DNA from: Pelecanus crispus
Lineage: Eukaryota; Chordata; Aves; Pelecaniformes; Pelecanidae
DNA length: 64,000 nucleotides
Assembly (NCBI RefSeq): GCF_030463565.1
Contig: NC_134651.1
Coordinates: 12,722,734-12,786,733 of the forward strand
Reading direction: 5' to 3'
Below the pieces are notes generated by a model, which was not told the DNA's origin, did not search any database, and saw only the letters and a program-made list of their open reading frames with translations. This document shows positions 39,501-50,400 of this stretch, in pieces. The number at the start of each line of letters is the position of its first letter. Positions within the stretch are counted from its first letter, which is position 1. Made by a program: the position numbers and the translations under genes.

Positions 39501-40190
39501 TCACACCCGGGCGGCCCTCCTGCGGCTCTGGCGGTGGGCCGGGGTCCGCGTGCCGGGGGTGCCGCCGGGGTGCTCCTGCTCCCCCGGGTAGAGCTCGCCC
39601 TCCTCCTGCACCCCGCCCCGGGCCTCCCCCTCCTCCTGCCGGCCCCGCCGCACCCACCAGCGGGCGCGGCCCGGGGGGCTCACCTCCCGCCGCCCCCCGC
39701 CCCGCTCCTGCTGCGCCCGCCGGCTCAGGCCCTGCTCCTGCCCGGCTTTGGGGCCGTGCTCCTGCACCCCCCGCACCGCGCCCCGCGCCCGCCGCGGGGG
39801 CTGCGCCCCGGGGCTGCCCCCCGCCTCCCCCGCCGCCGCCGCCGCCTCCTCCGCGCTCCGCGCCCGCCGCCGCGCCCGGGCCGCCCCCCGCTCCCGAGGC
39901 CGCCGGGGCTCCGCGCCCGGCTTGGGGCCGCCGACGGCGGTCACCGGCCCGGGCCGCTCGCCCCACTCCTGCAGGCCCGTCCGCTCGCCCAGCGGCACCC
40001 AGTGCCACCGGCCCGGCCCGCCGCCGCCCCCCGCCTCCCCGCCGCCGCCGGCCACCAGCTCCTGGCCGCGGGGCAGCGCCCCCAGCCCCGCCTCCTGCAC
40101 CCCCCGGGAGAAGCCCCCCTCCTCCTGCACCCCCGGGGCCACCCCGCCGCCCTCCGGCACCCCCGGGCTCAGCCCCCCGCCCTCCGGCAC
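39501..40190 (-). CDS. Unrecognised GVQE-repeat ORF in the CpG island (doubtful)
   Basis: A 229-codon open frame on the minus strand. It is Gly/Arg/Glu/Ala-rich, with GVQE or GVPE motifs recurring (GVPEGGG, GVQEEGG, GVQEAG, GVQEHG, GVQEEGE). Part of it is a perfect-period 30-bp tandem repeat. It has no homology I recognise. Two other frames are also open here, so composition alone may explain it. In favour, an AATAAA signal follows at 38686-38681 without need of splicing. Confidence 0.2.
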   Translation of the reverse strand: MPEGGGLSPGVPEGGGVAPGVQEEGGFSRGVQEAGLGALPRGQELVAGGGGEAGGGGGPGRWHWVPLGERTGLQEWGERPGPVTAVGGPKPGAEPRRPRERGAARARRRARSAEEAAAAAGEAGGSPGAQPPRRARGAVRGVQEHGPKAGQEQGLSRRAQQERGGGRREVSPPGRARWWVRRGRQEEGEARGGVQEEGELYPGEQEHPGGTPGTRTPAHRQSRRRAARV

Positions 40191-40210
40191 CCCCGGGGCC
40201 CCGCTCGCCC
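40091..40210 (-). repeat. 30-bp tandem repeat, four copies
   Basis: Copies start at 40091, 40121, 40151 and 40181. Each begins cctcc(t/g)gcacccc. On the minus strand the unit is a decapeptide of the form GG-x-x-x-G-V-(Q/P)-E-(E/G/A). Confidence 0.85.
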
Positions 40211-40448
40211 CCTGCCCCCGGATGGTGCACGCGGTCCCGGCCCCGCACGCTGGGGGAGCCCCCCCGGGCCGCCCCCCGCCGCGGCCCCCCCAGCCGCGCT
40301 GCTGGAGCCCCGGCTCCGCCGCCGCCGCCGCCGCCCCCCCCTACCCCGCCGCCGCCTCCTGCTGCCGCCGCCGGCGCGAGCTCCCGGGGCGGCGCGCGCC
40401 CGCCCGCCCGGCCCCTGGCCCCGCTCTTAAAGGCGCCGCGTCGCCGCT

Positions 40449-40456
40449 TTACGTAA
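40449..40456. promoter_or_regulatory. Palindromic bZIP site TTACGTAA
   Basis: A perfect TTACGTAA, the preferred site of PAR-bZIP/NFIL3 (E4BP4) factors, lies at the upstream edge of the TNK2 CpG island. Function is inferred from the motif and its position only. Confidence 0.45.
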
Positions 40457-41734
40457 CGGCGGGGGCGGGGGGGGGGGGTGTGAGGGGAACGGAGCGGACG
40501 GACGGAGGGAGCGGGGACGGAGGGGCAGGCAGACGGGTGAGGAGCGGGGCGCGGGGATGGACAGACGGACAGACAGGTGCACGCGCAAACGGGCGCGGCG
40601 GGACTCACCGCGGAACGGCGCCAGGCCCCGGGACCGCTCCGCGGCTGGGAGCGGCGGGAGAGGGGGCACAGGGCGCGGGCTGCGCGGCGCTGCCGAGGGG
40701 CAGCCCACACTCTCGCTCCCAGGCGCGGGGGTGCGGTGTGGGGGGGTGTCGTGTGTCCCCCCCCCCCCGCCCGCTGCCCCCGCGGGGCGGGCTCTGCCTG
40801 GCTGCCGCAGAGCTCCGCGCAGCCCCGGCCCTGCCTCGGCGGGGCTCGGCCCAGCCACTGCAGGGAGAGGAGCCCTGCCAGGTTTGGGCAGGGAGATGCG
40901 GGAAACAACGTGTTTCCAACAAGTAAATCATCCCTTTTGGAAGAGGCGGGACCAGAGCTCCGCCGGGACAGCCCCTAAGAAGCGAGGAGGGCTCCTGGAG
41001 AAGCTGCCTCCCACCCCAAATGGTGCATCTTCGCGGGATACAGTTTGTAAAGCAGGAGGTGAGACTGGCACCAGGGATGGGGGAAAAGAGCAGAGAAAAG
41101 CTGAACTTACTTAAAATGCAAAGCCCCAAAACAAGTGCAGCCTCACCTGAGCAGGCCTCTGGGGCAGGGGATGCAGTTCCCGCTCTGCCAGAGCTCCGGG
41201 GCTCTAAGCAGTAACCAAACACCCATCTTGACCCCAGGGAGCTCCAGGGTGGCGATGAGGGGCAGAGACGAGGCAGGGGACAGCTCTGGCTTCCTGGGAC
41301 ACAGCCACGGCCACCCACAGCCCTGCCCAGCCATCTTCTCACCAGCAGAGACCTGCAAAGCCAGGGCCGGTGGGCAGTCTGACATTCCATCCCCCTGCCG
41401 ACATCCCTCCCAGCACCACAGGCTCTTCAGGGTCATCACCACGGCGACTGCGAGGCAGGACAGGGCCGTGGAAGGAGGGGGTGGCCGGGGGGCTTGCATT
41501 TGGTGCTCCTCTACCTCACTGCCAGGGGCCTCAGCCCAGGCGCCTGCGGTGAGGCAGGACTCGGAGCCGAGCAGCATGGTGAAGTTTGGACTTGCTACTG
41601 CAGATCAAGGTGGTACTGGAGCTGCCTGTTACCAGCACTGACAGGGCAGGAGAGCAGCCTCCCTCCAGCTGCCCCAGCTCACCTGTGGCCACAACAGCAT
41701 TGTGGCTTTGCAAGAACCCACGAGAGGAGTTGAG
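40457..41734. other. TFRC-TNK2 intergenic DNA
   Basis: About 1.3 kb between the TFRC cleavage region and the TNK2 promoter. CpG-rich to about 40850, then ordinary sequence. No gene is recognised. Confidence 0.65.
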
Positions 41735-41751
41735 TGTTCAAGCTTTAAAAC

Positions 41752-41757
41752 TTTATT
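41752..41757 (-). terminator. TFRC: TFRC polyadenylation signal AATAAA
   Basis: The minus strand reads TTGAATAAAGTTTT. It lies downstream of all five IREs. Cleavage is expected about 15-25 nt further, near 41735. Confidence 0.8.
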
Positions 41758-42942
41758 CAAGCACACAGCAGGTAACCCAGAAACAGAGTTTAACACCCCA
41801 CACCAGTCCGATGCTAGCACCAAGCAAGGCATCCCAGCATCCCAGTAGTCACGGTTACGCTGCCTAGCAGGAGACAGGCTGTGTCCTTCTCTGCTGGCTA
41901 TAAAGCGCATGATGAAGTCTGACATCAAGATGCATGCAAACACTACAGTGAAGACTCCCAGACAGCAGCTCTTAAATGCCATCCAGGGAAGCGTCACTAG
42001 GGAACAGTAGCACAGACAGGGCTGTGCACGTACAGACACGTGCCTCAGAGACAGCAGGGTAGTCGCGGAAGAGCATGGAGTTGCACAAGCCTGGGCATCA
42101 GGCTTCTAGAGAGACGGATGAAAATCCAACCCCCCAAGTTGGTGAGCACTCAGCTCAGTAACTAGGCTGAGGGATCGTCCTTGCCCGTTCCTCGTGGAAG
42201 CCCAGGTCTCTGCTCCAGCTGAACAACGTTCTTTCCTTCAAGGACTACTGCTGGGGCTCTGGTCACTCGCTTGCTTTAGGCTTAAACACCAAATCAAACT
42301 GTTTGCAGAGTACAGGTACAGCTATTTTTTGGGAACAGGCAGCACAGTTCAGCAGGTGTCAACACAGCAGCAGCATTCAGCTTCAGGTCAGGGAGCAGAG
42401 GGGCACCACGAGAAAGGCGCCACCGATTTCCCCGCCTCCACACAACACTCAGGAGGCAAGGCTGGCATTTCCAGCGAGACCTGGGGAGCAAGCAGCTTCC
42501 CATGCACGCACACCAGCATCACCCCAGTGCCAAAGCAGGCCAGCCTCTCAACAAGTACACACACCCGCCTAGAGCGGTGACCGGAGCCCTCCAGACAGCA
42601 GTCAGCCCCAAGCCCTACATTCACCTTTAATTCCCCAAGTCTTTGTAACTGATTTGAAGGAAGTTTACTAAATCACAGAGCACACAGTCTAACTAGCCTA
42701 GTTTCCGCTAAACATTCAAGCGCCAGTCCCATGACTGGAGGCAGGAAGCCACTTCAAGACAGCACAGCTATTTGAAACAGTTCAGCCTATGGAGAAGGTA
42801 GAGCCTAGGGAAGTACATAACAGACCAAAGTTTGTATCTGCATCACCACAGGAGAGTGAAAAAATAGGACTGCAGGAAACTGATTAGTATCTAACATGGA
42901 TCATCAAGCTTCACAGATGACATTGCATGATAAGTATAGAAC

Positions 42943-42971
42943 AATTATGGGAAACACTGTCCCCGATAATT
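42943..42971 (-). promoter_or_regulatory. TFRC: Iron-responsive element E
   Basis: RNA AAUUAU-C-GGGGA-CAGUGU-UUCCC-AUAAUU: six-bp lower stem, C bulge, five-bp upper stem (one G-U) and canonical CAGUGU loop. Confidence 0.97.
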
Positions 42972-42990
42972 ACGTACACCCATAGTGCAA

Positions 42991-43017
42991 CATATGGAGG
43001 TCACTGCCTCCGATATA
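42991..43017 (-). promoter_or_regulatory. TFRC: Iron-responsive element D
   Basis: RNA UAUAU-C-GGAGG-CAGUGA-CCUCC-AUAUG: perfect upper stem, C bulge and canonical CAGUGA loop. Confidence 0.97.
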
Positions 43018-43052
43018 ACACTGTGGTAGGCAAAAACTACCTTGTTCTTTAC

Positions 43053-43083
43053 ACATTATGGAAGACACTGCCCCCGATAATGT
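43053..43083 (-). promoter_or_regulatory. TFRC: Iron-responsive element C
   Basis: RNA ACAUUAU-C-GGGGG-CAGUGU-CUUCC-AUAAUGU: seven-bp lower stem, upper stem with two G-U pairs, canonical loop. Confidence 0.97.
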
Positions 43084-43556
43084 CAGTTAGGTTTCATGAT
43101 ACATAAGGTACTGGAAGTTTGCAGAAAGCTGCCGTTTAAAAATCGGGCCAATGCCTCATCTGAGGTCCAAGAAGTTTGTGTGCTGCCGCAGGTGGAGCTC
43201 AGGCTATGTAGTGAGCCCCTCCACCGGGCCCAGGAGCTCCCCATGTGAGCACATGGCATCCAGAAAGGGGGGCAAAGAGGGAGTCCGAAGCCCACAGAGG
43301 GGCATGGACACCCCAGGGAAGCCAAATGTCTAGTATTTGAGTTTCCACCCAGGTTTTCAGCATTTGAAGGATCCTTTTGGAGCGTAACCTGGAGACCTGC
43401 TACCAGGTTTACACCTTCAAGTTTCTTCCAGAGTGGTGTTTTTGCCGCAGAAAGCTTAATTGCTTAGTTTTCAAAAACTTTTTTTGGAGGGGCCTGTTTA
43501 GATTATTTGAAATGCAAAGTTCCAGTATCATGTTTGATTGTAATAGCAGATGCTGC

Positions 43557-43562
43557 TTTATT
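43557..43562 (-). terminator. TFRC: Internal AATAAA between IRE-B and IRE-C
   Basis: The minus strand reads TTTGAATAAAGCAGC. If used, it would give a TFRC mRNA with IREs A and B but without C, D and E. Use is not shown. Confidence 0.4.
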
Positions 43563-43586
43563 CAAAAACGACAGTATAACTGTCAT

Positions 43587-43615
43587 AATTATGGAAGGCA
43601 CTGCTTCCGATAATT
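43587..43615 (-). promoter_or_regulatory. TFRC: Iron-responsive element B
   Basis: RNA AAUUAU-C-GGAAG-CAGUGC-CUUCC-AUAAUU: perfect stems, C bulge and canonical CAGUGC loop. Confidence 0.97.
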
Positions 43616-43638
43616 ATCTTCTATAAAAAAACCACACC

Positions 43639-43667
43639 ATTTATAGTGAACGCTGTCACTGATAAAT
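43639..43667 (-). promoter_or_regulatory. TFRC: Iron-responsive element A, variant loop
   Basis: RNA AUUUAU-C-AGUGA-CAGCGU-UCACU-AUAAAU: perfect lower and upper stems with C bulge. The loop is CAGCGU rather than CAGUGN. Mammalian IRE-A also deviates (CAGAGU). Confidence 0.92.
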
Positions 43668-44466
43668 AAATAAACAAGTAAATATCTCAGTGCCAAACAA
43701 GAGCCATCCTGCAAAATGGTATCAAACAGGGTTTGGCCAGCAAGAGACTCAATTTCACAAAAGGCCCCAGAGCAGCAAGGTCTGAAGTGCCAGTCTAGAG
43801 CCATTTCTCAATGCTGCAGGACTCCCTGAGGTGCCAGCTAAGGATATAAAGGGGGCATTAGGTAATCTTTGGGTCATTTTCCCTGGGTATCGAGACCTGC
43901 CTCAGCAGAAGCAAGCCTCCAAGACATCACTGGGACCCTGCTGTTGAGTAAGGCAGGCCGGGCACTTCAGAGCTTGCTCATAATCCAGCACTTGCGGGCT
44001 ATTACTACGTTGTTTTGTTTTTGAACTACAGGTTGGCCTCTGCAGCCCCCTGCCACAGAAGGGACCCTCATTACAAGCATTAAGAGGAATCCATTCCCTA
44101 TTTTGTCACCAGGTTTAGGGGGCCAACAATTAAAACCCTAAATAGATGAGGTACCTCCCCACTCAAGGTACCAGTTCAGGAGTCACCTCAGCTGTTAGTT
44201 CTCAAGTACACTGGAGAGCAAGCCCCACAAAGAGCTGCAAGTGACCGGTTTGGACTGTGGTCAGATGGGAGCCTGGTCAGAGAAGATTTCATGGTAATCT
44301 TAGTACCTGCTTTAAAACTGCCTCCTGTGAATTTATCAAGGTGAGATTTAAATTTTATGCTCAACTTTGGTCAAAACATTTGTTGCCAGAAAAGCTACAG
44401 AAAAATAACGCCATGTTAGGGAATGGGTTTCCCTAATCCTGTACCTTAACCAGGTGTTTGCTGTGT

Positions 44467-47400
44467 CTAAAATTCGTTGTCTGTATCCCAGATATCACCC
44501 ACTAAGGCATTGGCAGCCCCTTTAATGGTCCAGGTCACCAGGGCCAGCTGCTCTTTCAGTTTGTTCACGTCCACGCTGTCCTTGCTGGTTCTCAGCAGCT
44601 GCAGGTTCTCCAGCAGACTCTGCAGGGTGTGGGAGCCTTTGCCAAAGAAGATGTGGCGAAAAGGAGCAACTTTTGGCGAGAGGTACGGGGAGAGGAAGTC
44701 GTACTCCACCTGCAGTAGAGGTGCAAATTTAGGGTTATACTCTCACCTCCCAAGTTTTCTTTCCTGCCCCATCATGAGCTCCCAATCTCTGATCCCCACT
44801 CAGCCCTTTCCCACAACAGCTCTGCAAAGGCCAGACCCTCTCCTGATAGCAAGCGCAGAAGTCAGTCACGCTGACACTAAGCAAGCAGAAGAGACACCGG
44901 CCTGCACAGTGCCCATGGCTCCTAAGAAGAGGCCCACCCCAGCCAGCATGCTCTTCCTTCACGAAGAAAGGAAAACCAGTTGCAGATACCCACCTTCATG
45001 ATCCTGTCATTCAGGACTCTGCGGACAACCTTGTTTTCCCTGTCACTGTTTGCGATGTCTCTTTTCAGTGCATCTACAGCTCGCTGGAAGTCACCACGGG
45101 CAAAATACAGCCAGTTCAAGGTCAGCCCCACCATCTGTGAGGGAGGAGCTGTTAGCAAACCTGATTTTCTTCTTTTGCTGCTCTCTCACCAAGAGAAAGT
45201 GTTGGGTTTTTTTTTTTTTGCCAGTTTAACCAAGTAGCAGAGCAAGTTCCTGGCAGGCTCTTCTGAGGTCATTGAGCTCAGTGACATCTCTCCCCACCCA
45301 CAGTTTCTTGTAGGCTTTCAGCAGAGGTGCAAATGAGATGCAAAGCTGCACCATGCTGTGAATGATAACCAGATGAGAAACCATCCACATCCATTTCCTC
45401 AAGAGCTCATCACAGCCAGATTAGCTAAATCTGTCTGCCACAGCTACTGTGCTTGCACTGCTCTATAGGGAACTTTGATGCAGGTCACTGAATGCTATGC
45501 TCTCGTGCCCAAAGGAGGAAGATGTCCATCCTGCTGTATCCAGTGGCAGCAGAGCCTTATTAGCACATGGCCCCATAACAGCCTACAGGGATTCAGTGCA
45601 CTCTGAGCCTTTCTTACCTTCACATCCTGATCATAGTCCAAAAACTTCCCATGGAACGCTAGCAATTCTTCACTGTATCTCTCAAAGTCCAGGAAGAGCT
45701 CACGATCATGGGTCAGCCTGAGAGCTATTTGTCCAGCAACTTCTGCAGCAGCACGCATAAGAGGATACAACTTGTCAATCATCTTCAGGTTCTCCACAGT
45801 ATCCTGAGTAGTGCCCAAGAAGGGATATTCCTCATCTTTCTGCAAGAAAGAATGCATTGAAGTTAGGCAAGACTGCTTCTCCAGCTAGGATTTTTCACCT
45901 CCCACTACAGTTTGCTCGTTACTTCCACCACATCCCATCTCCTTGTGCTACTAAGTAGTGAGACTTGAGTGGCAAAACTTCAAAGCACAGGGGAGGAGCT
46001 CCTGCTTCTCATCCCTCACAATTTCCGGCAATCAGCAGCATGCTCTGCTAGTTTGTTAGACCCAAAGACATACAGACCTTTCCCCCCGCCTATCAGAGTT
46101 CACTGCAGAAGCACAGGCAGGAAAACCCCAGCACACAGTTTGGTATGTACTGGCAGCACCCTCCAACCCTTCTTGGCAGGATAACTCCAGGTTTTTTGTG
46201 GAACAAATCTGACACTAAAAAAATCCAAGCATTCATAAGCAGAGGAAGCCTTTATCAGAAAGGCTCCCAGCTGCACACCTGCAGTAACAGAGTAGGCTGC
46301 TTGGCTGACACCATTTTTGCCAGCCCCAAGCTGCAGCAGCAGACCTGAACAGTCTGAGCTGGTACCTGCTCCAGCCAATGGCACTGCTTCCCCAATGCGC
46401 TTTGCTTGCCAACCAGCAGGCTATAGTACAGTCTTCCACTAAAGCAACAACAGCTTGTCATCTTTTTAGTGCTTTTAGCTTCTGAATCATTGACATCTGA
46501 GTCTCCAGAAGAGTGAGTGGCCCCTCTCCCAAAAAACCACAAGCGTTCAGGACTCTGCAACAGAGACTGTAGGCCAACCATGCCCCAGGAGCAGCCTTCA
46601 CAGCAAGGACTGCCACAGCCACCAGGTCCAGAGGCTGCATCTCCTCCCCCAGCGAGGCTCCTGCACAGACAAGGAACTTGGGACAGCACCTTGTGCTCTG
46701 CCATCCTGGAGAGCAGATATCCTTACAGCACTTTCTGTGGAATGAGTACATCAGGCAGGCAGACAGACAATACTTACATTCCAGAAACCAAAGGAAACCA
46801 CTGGGATTCCCGAGTAGGCCAGGAAAGGGAATGCTGCATTATCCAGACCAAGGGGAACACTGCAAAAGACGTATTGAGTAGTTACCACCTGGTTTGGACA
46901 TCCCAGGAAAAAAGCCCTACTCAAAAGCCCTAGAGTTGAAGCTCTGAGCCAAGTGGACTACCCTGTCTAGACAAGGCTGGTTTTGGCAAGGAGGCCTGGC
47001 CAAGTGCTGAGAGCTGCTAGTCCATTTCTGGCCACTGGTCTTTGTACAAGGCTGTTCTTGCCCTACAAAAAGGTGTCTGGGCTGCCTACAGGCAGCTTGG
47101 GGCAGCACTAAGTACAGCTAGTGTTGTACGGTTCACACTTGCCTGATCCCATCGTGGCATAGAATCATAGAATCATTTAGGTTGGAAAAGACCTTTAAGA
47201 TCATCCAGTCCAACCATTAACCTACACTACCAGGTCTACCACTAAACTAATTAAGGGTAGAGTAGCAATTTCATGTTTCCTGGCTTGGTGGCTGGATTAT
47301 TTTTTAATGAAAGTAAAAACTAGGAATCATTAAGGTTGGGAAGGATCTCTAAGATCATCAGTCAACCATCAACCCAACACCACCATGCCCACTAAACCAC

Positions 47401-50400
47401 GTCCCAAAGTGCCACGTCTACCCATTTTTTGAACACTTCCAGGGATGGTGACTCCACCACCTCTCTGGACAGCCTGTTCCAATGCTTGACTACTCTTTCC
47501 ATGAAGAAATTTTTCCCCAATATCCAATCTAAACTTCCCCTGACACAACTTGAGGCCATTTCCCCTCATCCTATTGCAGGTACAGCCCTCCCCAGACAGC
47601 AGTATGACACTCCTAGGACGACAATACTTACACTGTTTTTACCCAGTCAGAGCCAGCTCTGTCATACAGGCTTCCTGACTCCTTTTTCGGGTCCGTCACC
47701 TGCACAGAGATGACAGTCAGTGCACTTCTGACCCCTGCATGGGCTTCCAGGTCCATCCTGGAGCTTGCATTGCTGTGCAGATGCCAGAGTCAGGTGTGTA
47801 CCCCTGACCTTTCTCCACACAGGCACAGTTCATGCAGGACAGGCATCCTCCTCCCACTGAACTGTGGCATTTGCCGATTTTAGATTCTGCATGCATGAAC
47901 TGCAATTCCCAGGGCCCAGGGGACTTCAGACAGGGCCCTCCGGAGTATCTCAGCCCTTTCTCCTAAATGGGGCCTTTTCCTCAAAAGGTGCCAGCTGGGC
48001 AAAGTGACCCAGCACAGCTCTGGCTGCTTTCAGTTCCTCCTTAAAACCAGTCACCTTGATTAGCCCAAGACCCTTCAACTCACCCCCTTCATAGTTCTCT
48101 CCAGCAATGTGTACAGCAGTGGGCTAGCAGAAATCTTCATGTGTTCCAAGCCTGCAAAAACCGAAAGGGTGTCTGACATGCTGGCACAATTAACCACCAC
48201 TGCTAGAGCTGCTCAGCCCTGTGACCGAGCAACAATTGATCTACAGCTTGTTGCCAAAGGATCTTCAACAGACACAGGACAGTCTACTGGGACCTAGCGG
48301 AGCTGCCTCCTTCTGGCTCAGGCTGCAGCAACCTCCCAGCTTCAATGACAAGAGGAGAATAAATGGAGTCATGCTAGTCTTCAGCCAAACACCCAGCATC
48401 AACCTCCGGCACAGCCCCCCGTTCCTGGAGTTTAAGGGATGTCTGTCAAGCTATTCTGGTCCCACTCAGTTTCAAGAAACTTAAGAGTAGCAGGTTACCT
48501 AGCACTGCAGCATCCAAGTTAATGTAAGTGAAGGCTTTGGCATGCAGTGTGGCAGAGTACCCCTAGAACAAAACAAGTATTTTAAGATGAGCAGTAGCAG
48601 TACAACACCAGGATGTTTAATCCAAGGAACAGGAATCACAACTGCGCAGTCATCACGCAGAAGTCCATCAAAGAAACAGTACCTCCAGCCATTCAGTAGC
48701 ACCCACAGCTCCGTAATCTCCTGCACTCCAGCTAGCAAAGATGATGCTGCGCTTTGGTTTGTAGCCTTCTGCAAAGAGAGAGAGACTGAGATGTCTGCCC
48801 TTCCCCCATGGAGATGTAGATTAGCGCCCAGGGCCTGGGTTGATGAATCGTCTGCTCCTCAGACAGAGCTGAAGCATTCTGGCTGCTGCAGACAAACGTG
48901 CACGCTAGTGGCTGCATGGATGCTGTACCCTGCCCCCCCATGCTGCAGAGCTGTGTAGGAAACCCATGCTGTCTGCATTTCCCCTTTTTGTTGAGCTGCC
49001 TGAGCCCAGAATTAACCCTGGATACAAGAGCACTCACTCTAAGTGCCACTATGCAGCCCCCACCACTCCAGCTGGTCAGCCACTTCGGTGTTTTCCCACC
49101 TTCAGGCCTGGCTGTCCAACAGACAGCTCAAGTTTGAGGCTTGCACTGTGTTACCCAAGGACATTTTTGCATTCAAGCCATATCAGATACAGGTAGGCAG
49201 TCCCCTGAAAGCGAGTGCTCACTGCAGACAAGTTGTCTATGTTGGACAAGTAATAGCTTCTCAGGAAGCTTTGTCAGATCCCCTATGCCTTCCCAAAGGA
49301 TTCTTCTGCAACTGGGCTCTCCAATGTTAACACACAGAGAGCTAAACCTGCATCACCTCCCACCCCCATACTTTTGTACACAAATATTTACCATTTTTCA
49401 CTATGTCTGAGATCACACGGGCAAGTTCCAACAAAATGGCAGTTCCAACACCAGCCTTGGCTGCTCCTGGGCCCCAGGAGTCTCTTTGGGCTCCCATCAC
49501 AACATACCGATCTATAAAGAAGACATCAAGATCTAAGCTGCAAGCTTCAGGTTGCAAACACCATTTATCAGAAAAGCAGCTTTGAGCTTCTGTACTGGGA
49601 ACAGAGTACGGAGTCTGACTCCTGAACCTGGCACACTGCGTGCTTTCATTTAGCCTTTCCCTGGCAGCGGGGTTCAGCTTTTTCCTTGACCCTTAGGGAA
49701 GGGTCTTGGTTCTGCTGAGGAAGTGGCCGTCTCTGTCTGGGAGCAGCTGTCATGCTTTGATAATCACAGAAGAGGAAGGGTTCCCCTCAAGAATGAGCCA
49801 CAAGGCAGTTGCCATTACCTGGTTCTTCAAAGCCCTTTATAGCACCAAAGATGTTCAGAATCTTCCTGTCCACCATGACGTTGTTCACACTCAGTTTCAC
49901 TGTCATGTTGCTCGTGCTACTCGGTATCATGCTACATACCACGACCCCACCTTTCCACTCCGAAAAGCATTCCCTTCCATTCATTTTGCTGAGGGAAAAA
50001 GAGAGATCCTTTGAGCTCATTATCCAGCTCTGACCTCATTTAGCTATATCCTGTGAAAAAAGCAAGCCTGCAACTGCAGGTGCAGCCTTGTTCAGGGCCT
50101 GCTCAGGAAATAGCTTGCAGTCCTGTACCACTAATTATGCAGGGAGAGGTAGGATGCAGAGGCCAAGAGGAATCCAACACTGGATTAAGTTCAGTCTTTA
50201 AGACATGAGACATGGACACAAGCGACATGTCTCCAGCCAGTTCCAGTAAGCGCTCCCTGCGATACACAGCAGAGACCAGCAGAGAGCTCCCTGGGCTCAC
50301 AGCACCTCAGCACCATCCTCACCCCTGCAAGACGGCCACAGCAGCCTAGCCTGCGAGCCAGGAGAAACAGTTACCTGAACAGCCTGCCTGCTGCTCCTCT

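Larger units (their letters stand above)
39292..40450 (-). promoter_or_regulatory. TNK2: TNK2 CpG-island promoter and likely 5' untranslated exon
   Basis: Extremely CpG-rich block ending on the minus strand in a strong donor, GCGGAGAG|GTAAGGGG, at 39292/39291. In position it is upstream of all TNK2 coding exons and about 1.3 kb from the TFRC poly(A) site. The transcription start is inferred within or near 40.2-40.5 kb; no TATA box is seen. Confidence 0.6.
41735..44466 (-). other. TFRC: TFRC 3' UTR
   Basis: About 2.7 kb from the TAA-type stop at 44467 to the region after AATAAA at 41757-41752. It contains five iron-responsive elements in two groups, A-B and C-D-E, as in mammalian TFRC. IRPs bind them in low iron and protect the mRNA from decay. 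Confidence 0.9.

Noticed and set aside
38732-40456. 574-codon and 443-codon plus-strand ORFs rich in Pro/Ala/Arg
   Set aside because: Low-complexity frames produced by CpG-island composition, with no recognisable domain and antisense to the inferred TNK2 exon.
39073-40908. 611-codon minus-strand Gly/Ala/Arg-rich ORF
   Set aside because: Spans the CpG island and the donor at 39292. Residue composition follows base composition, so it was not called as a protein.
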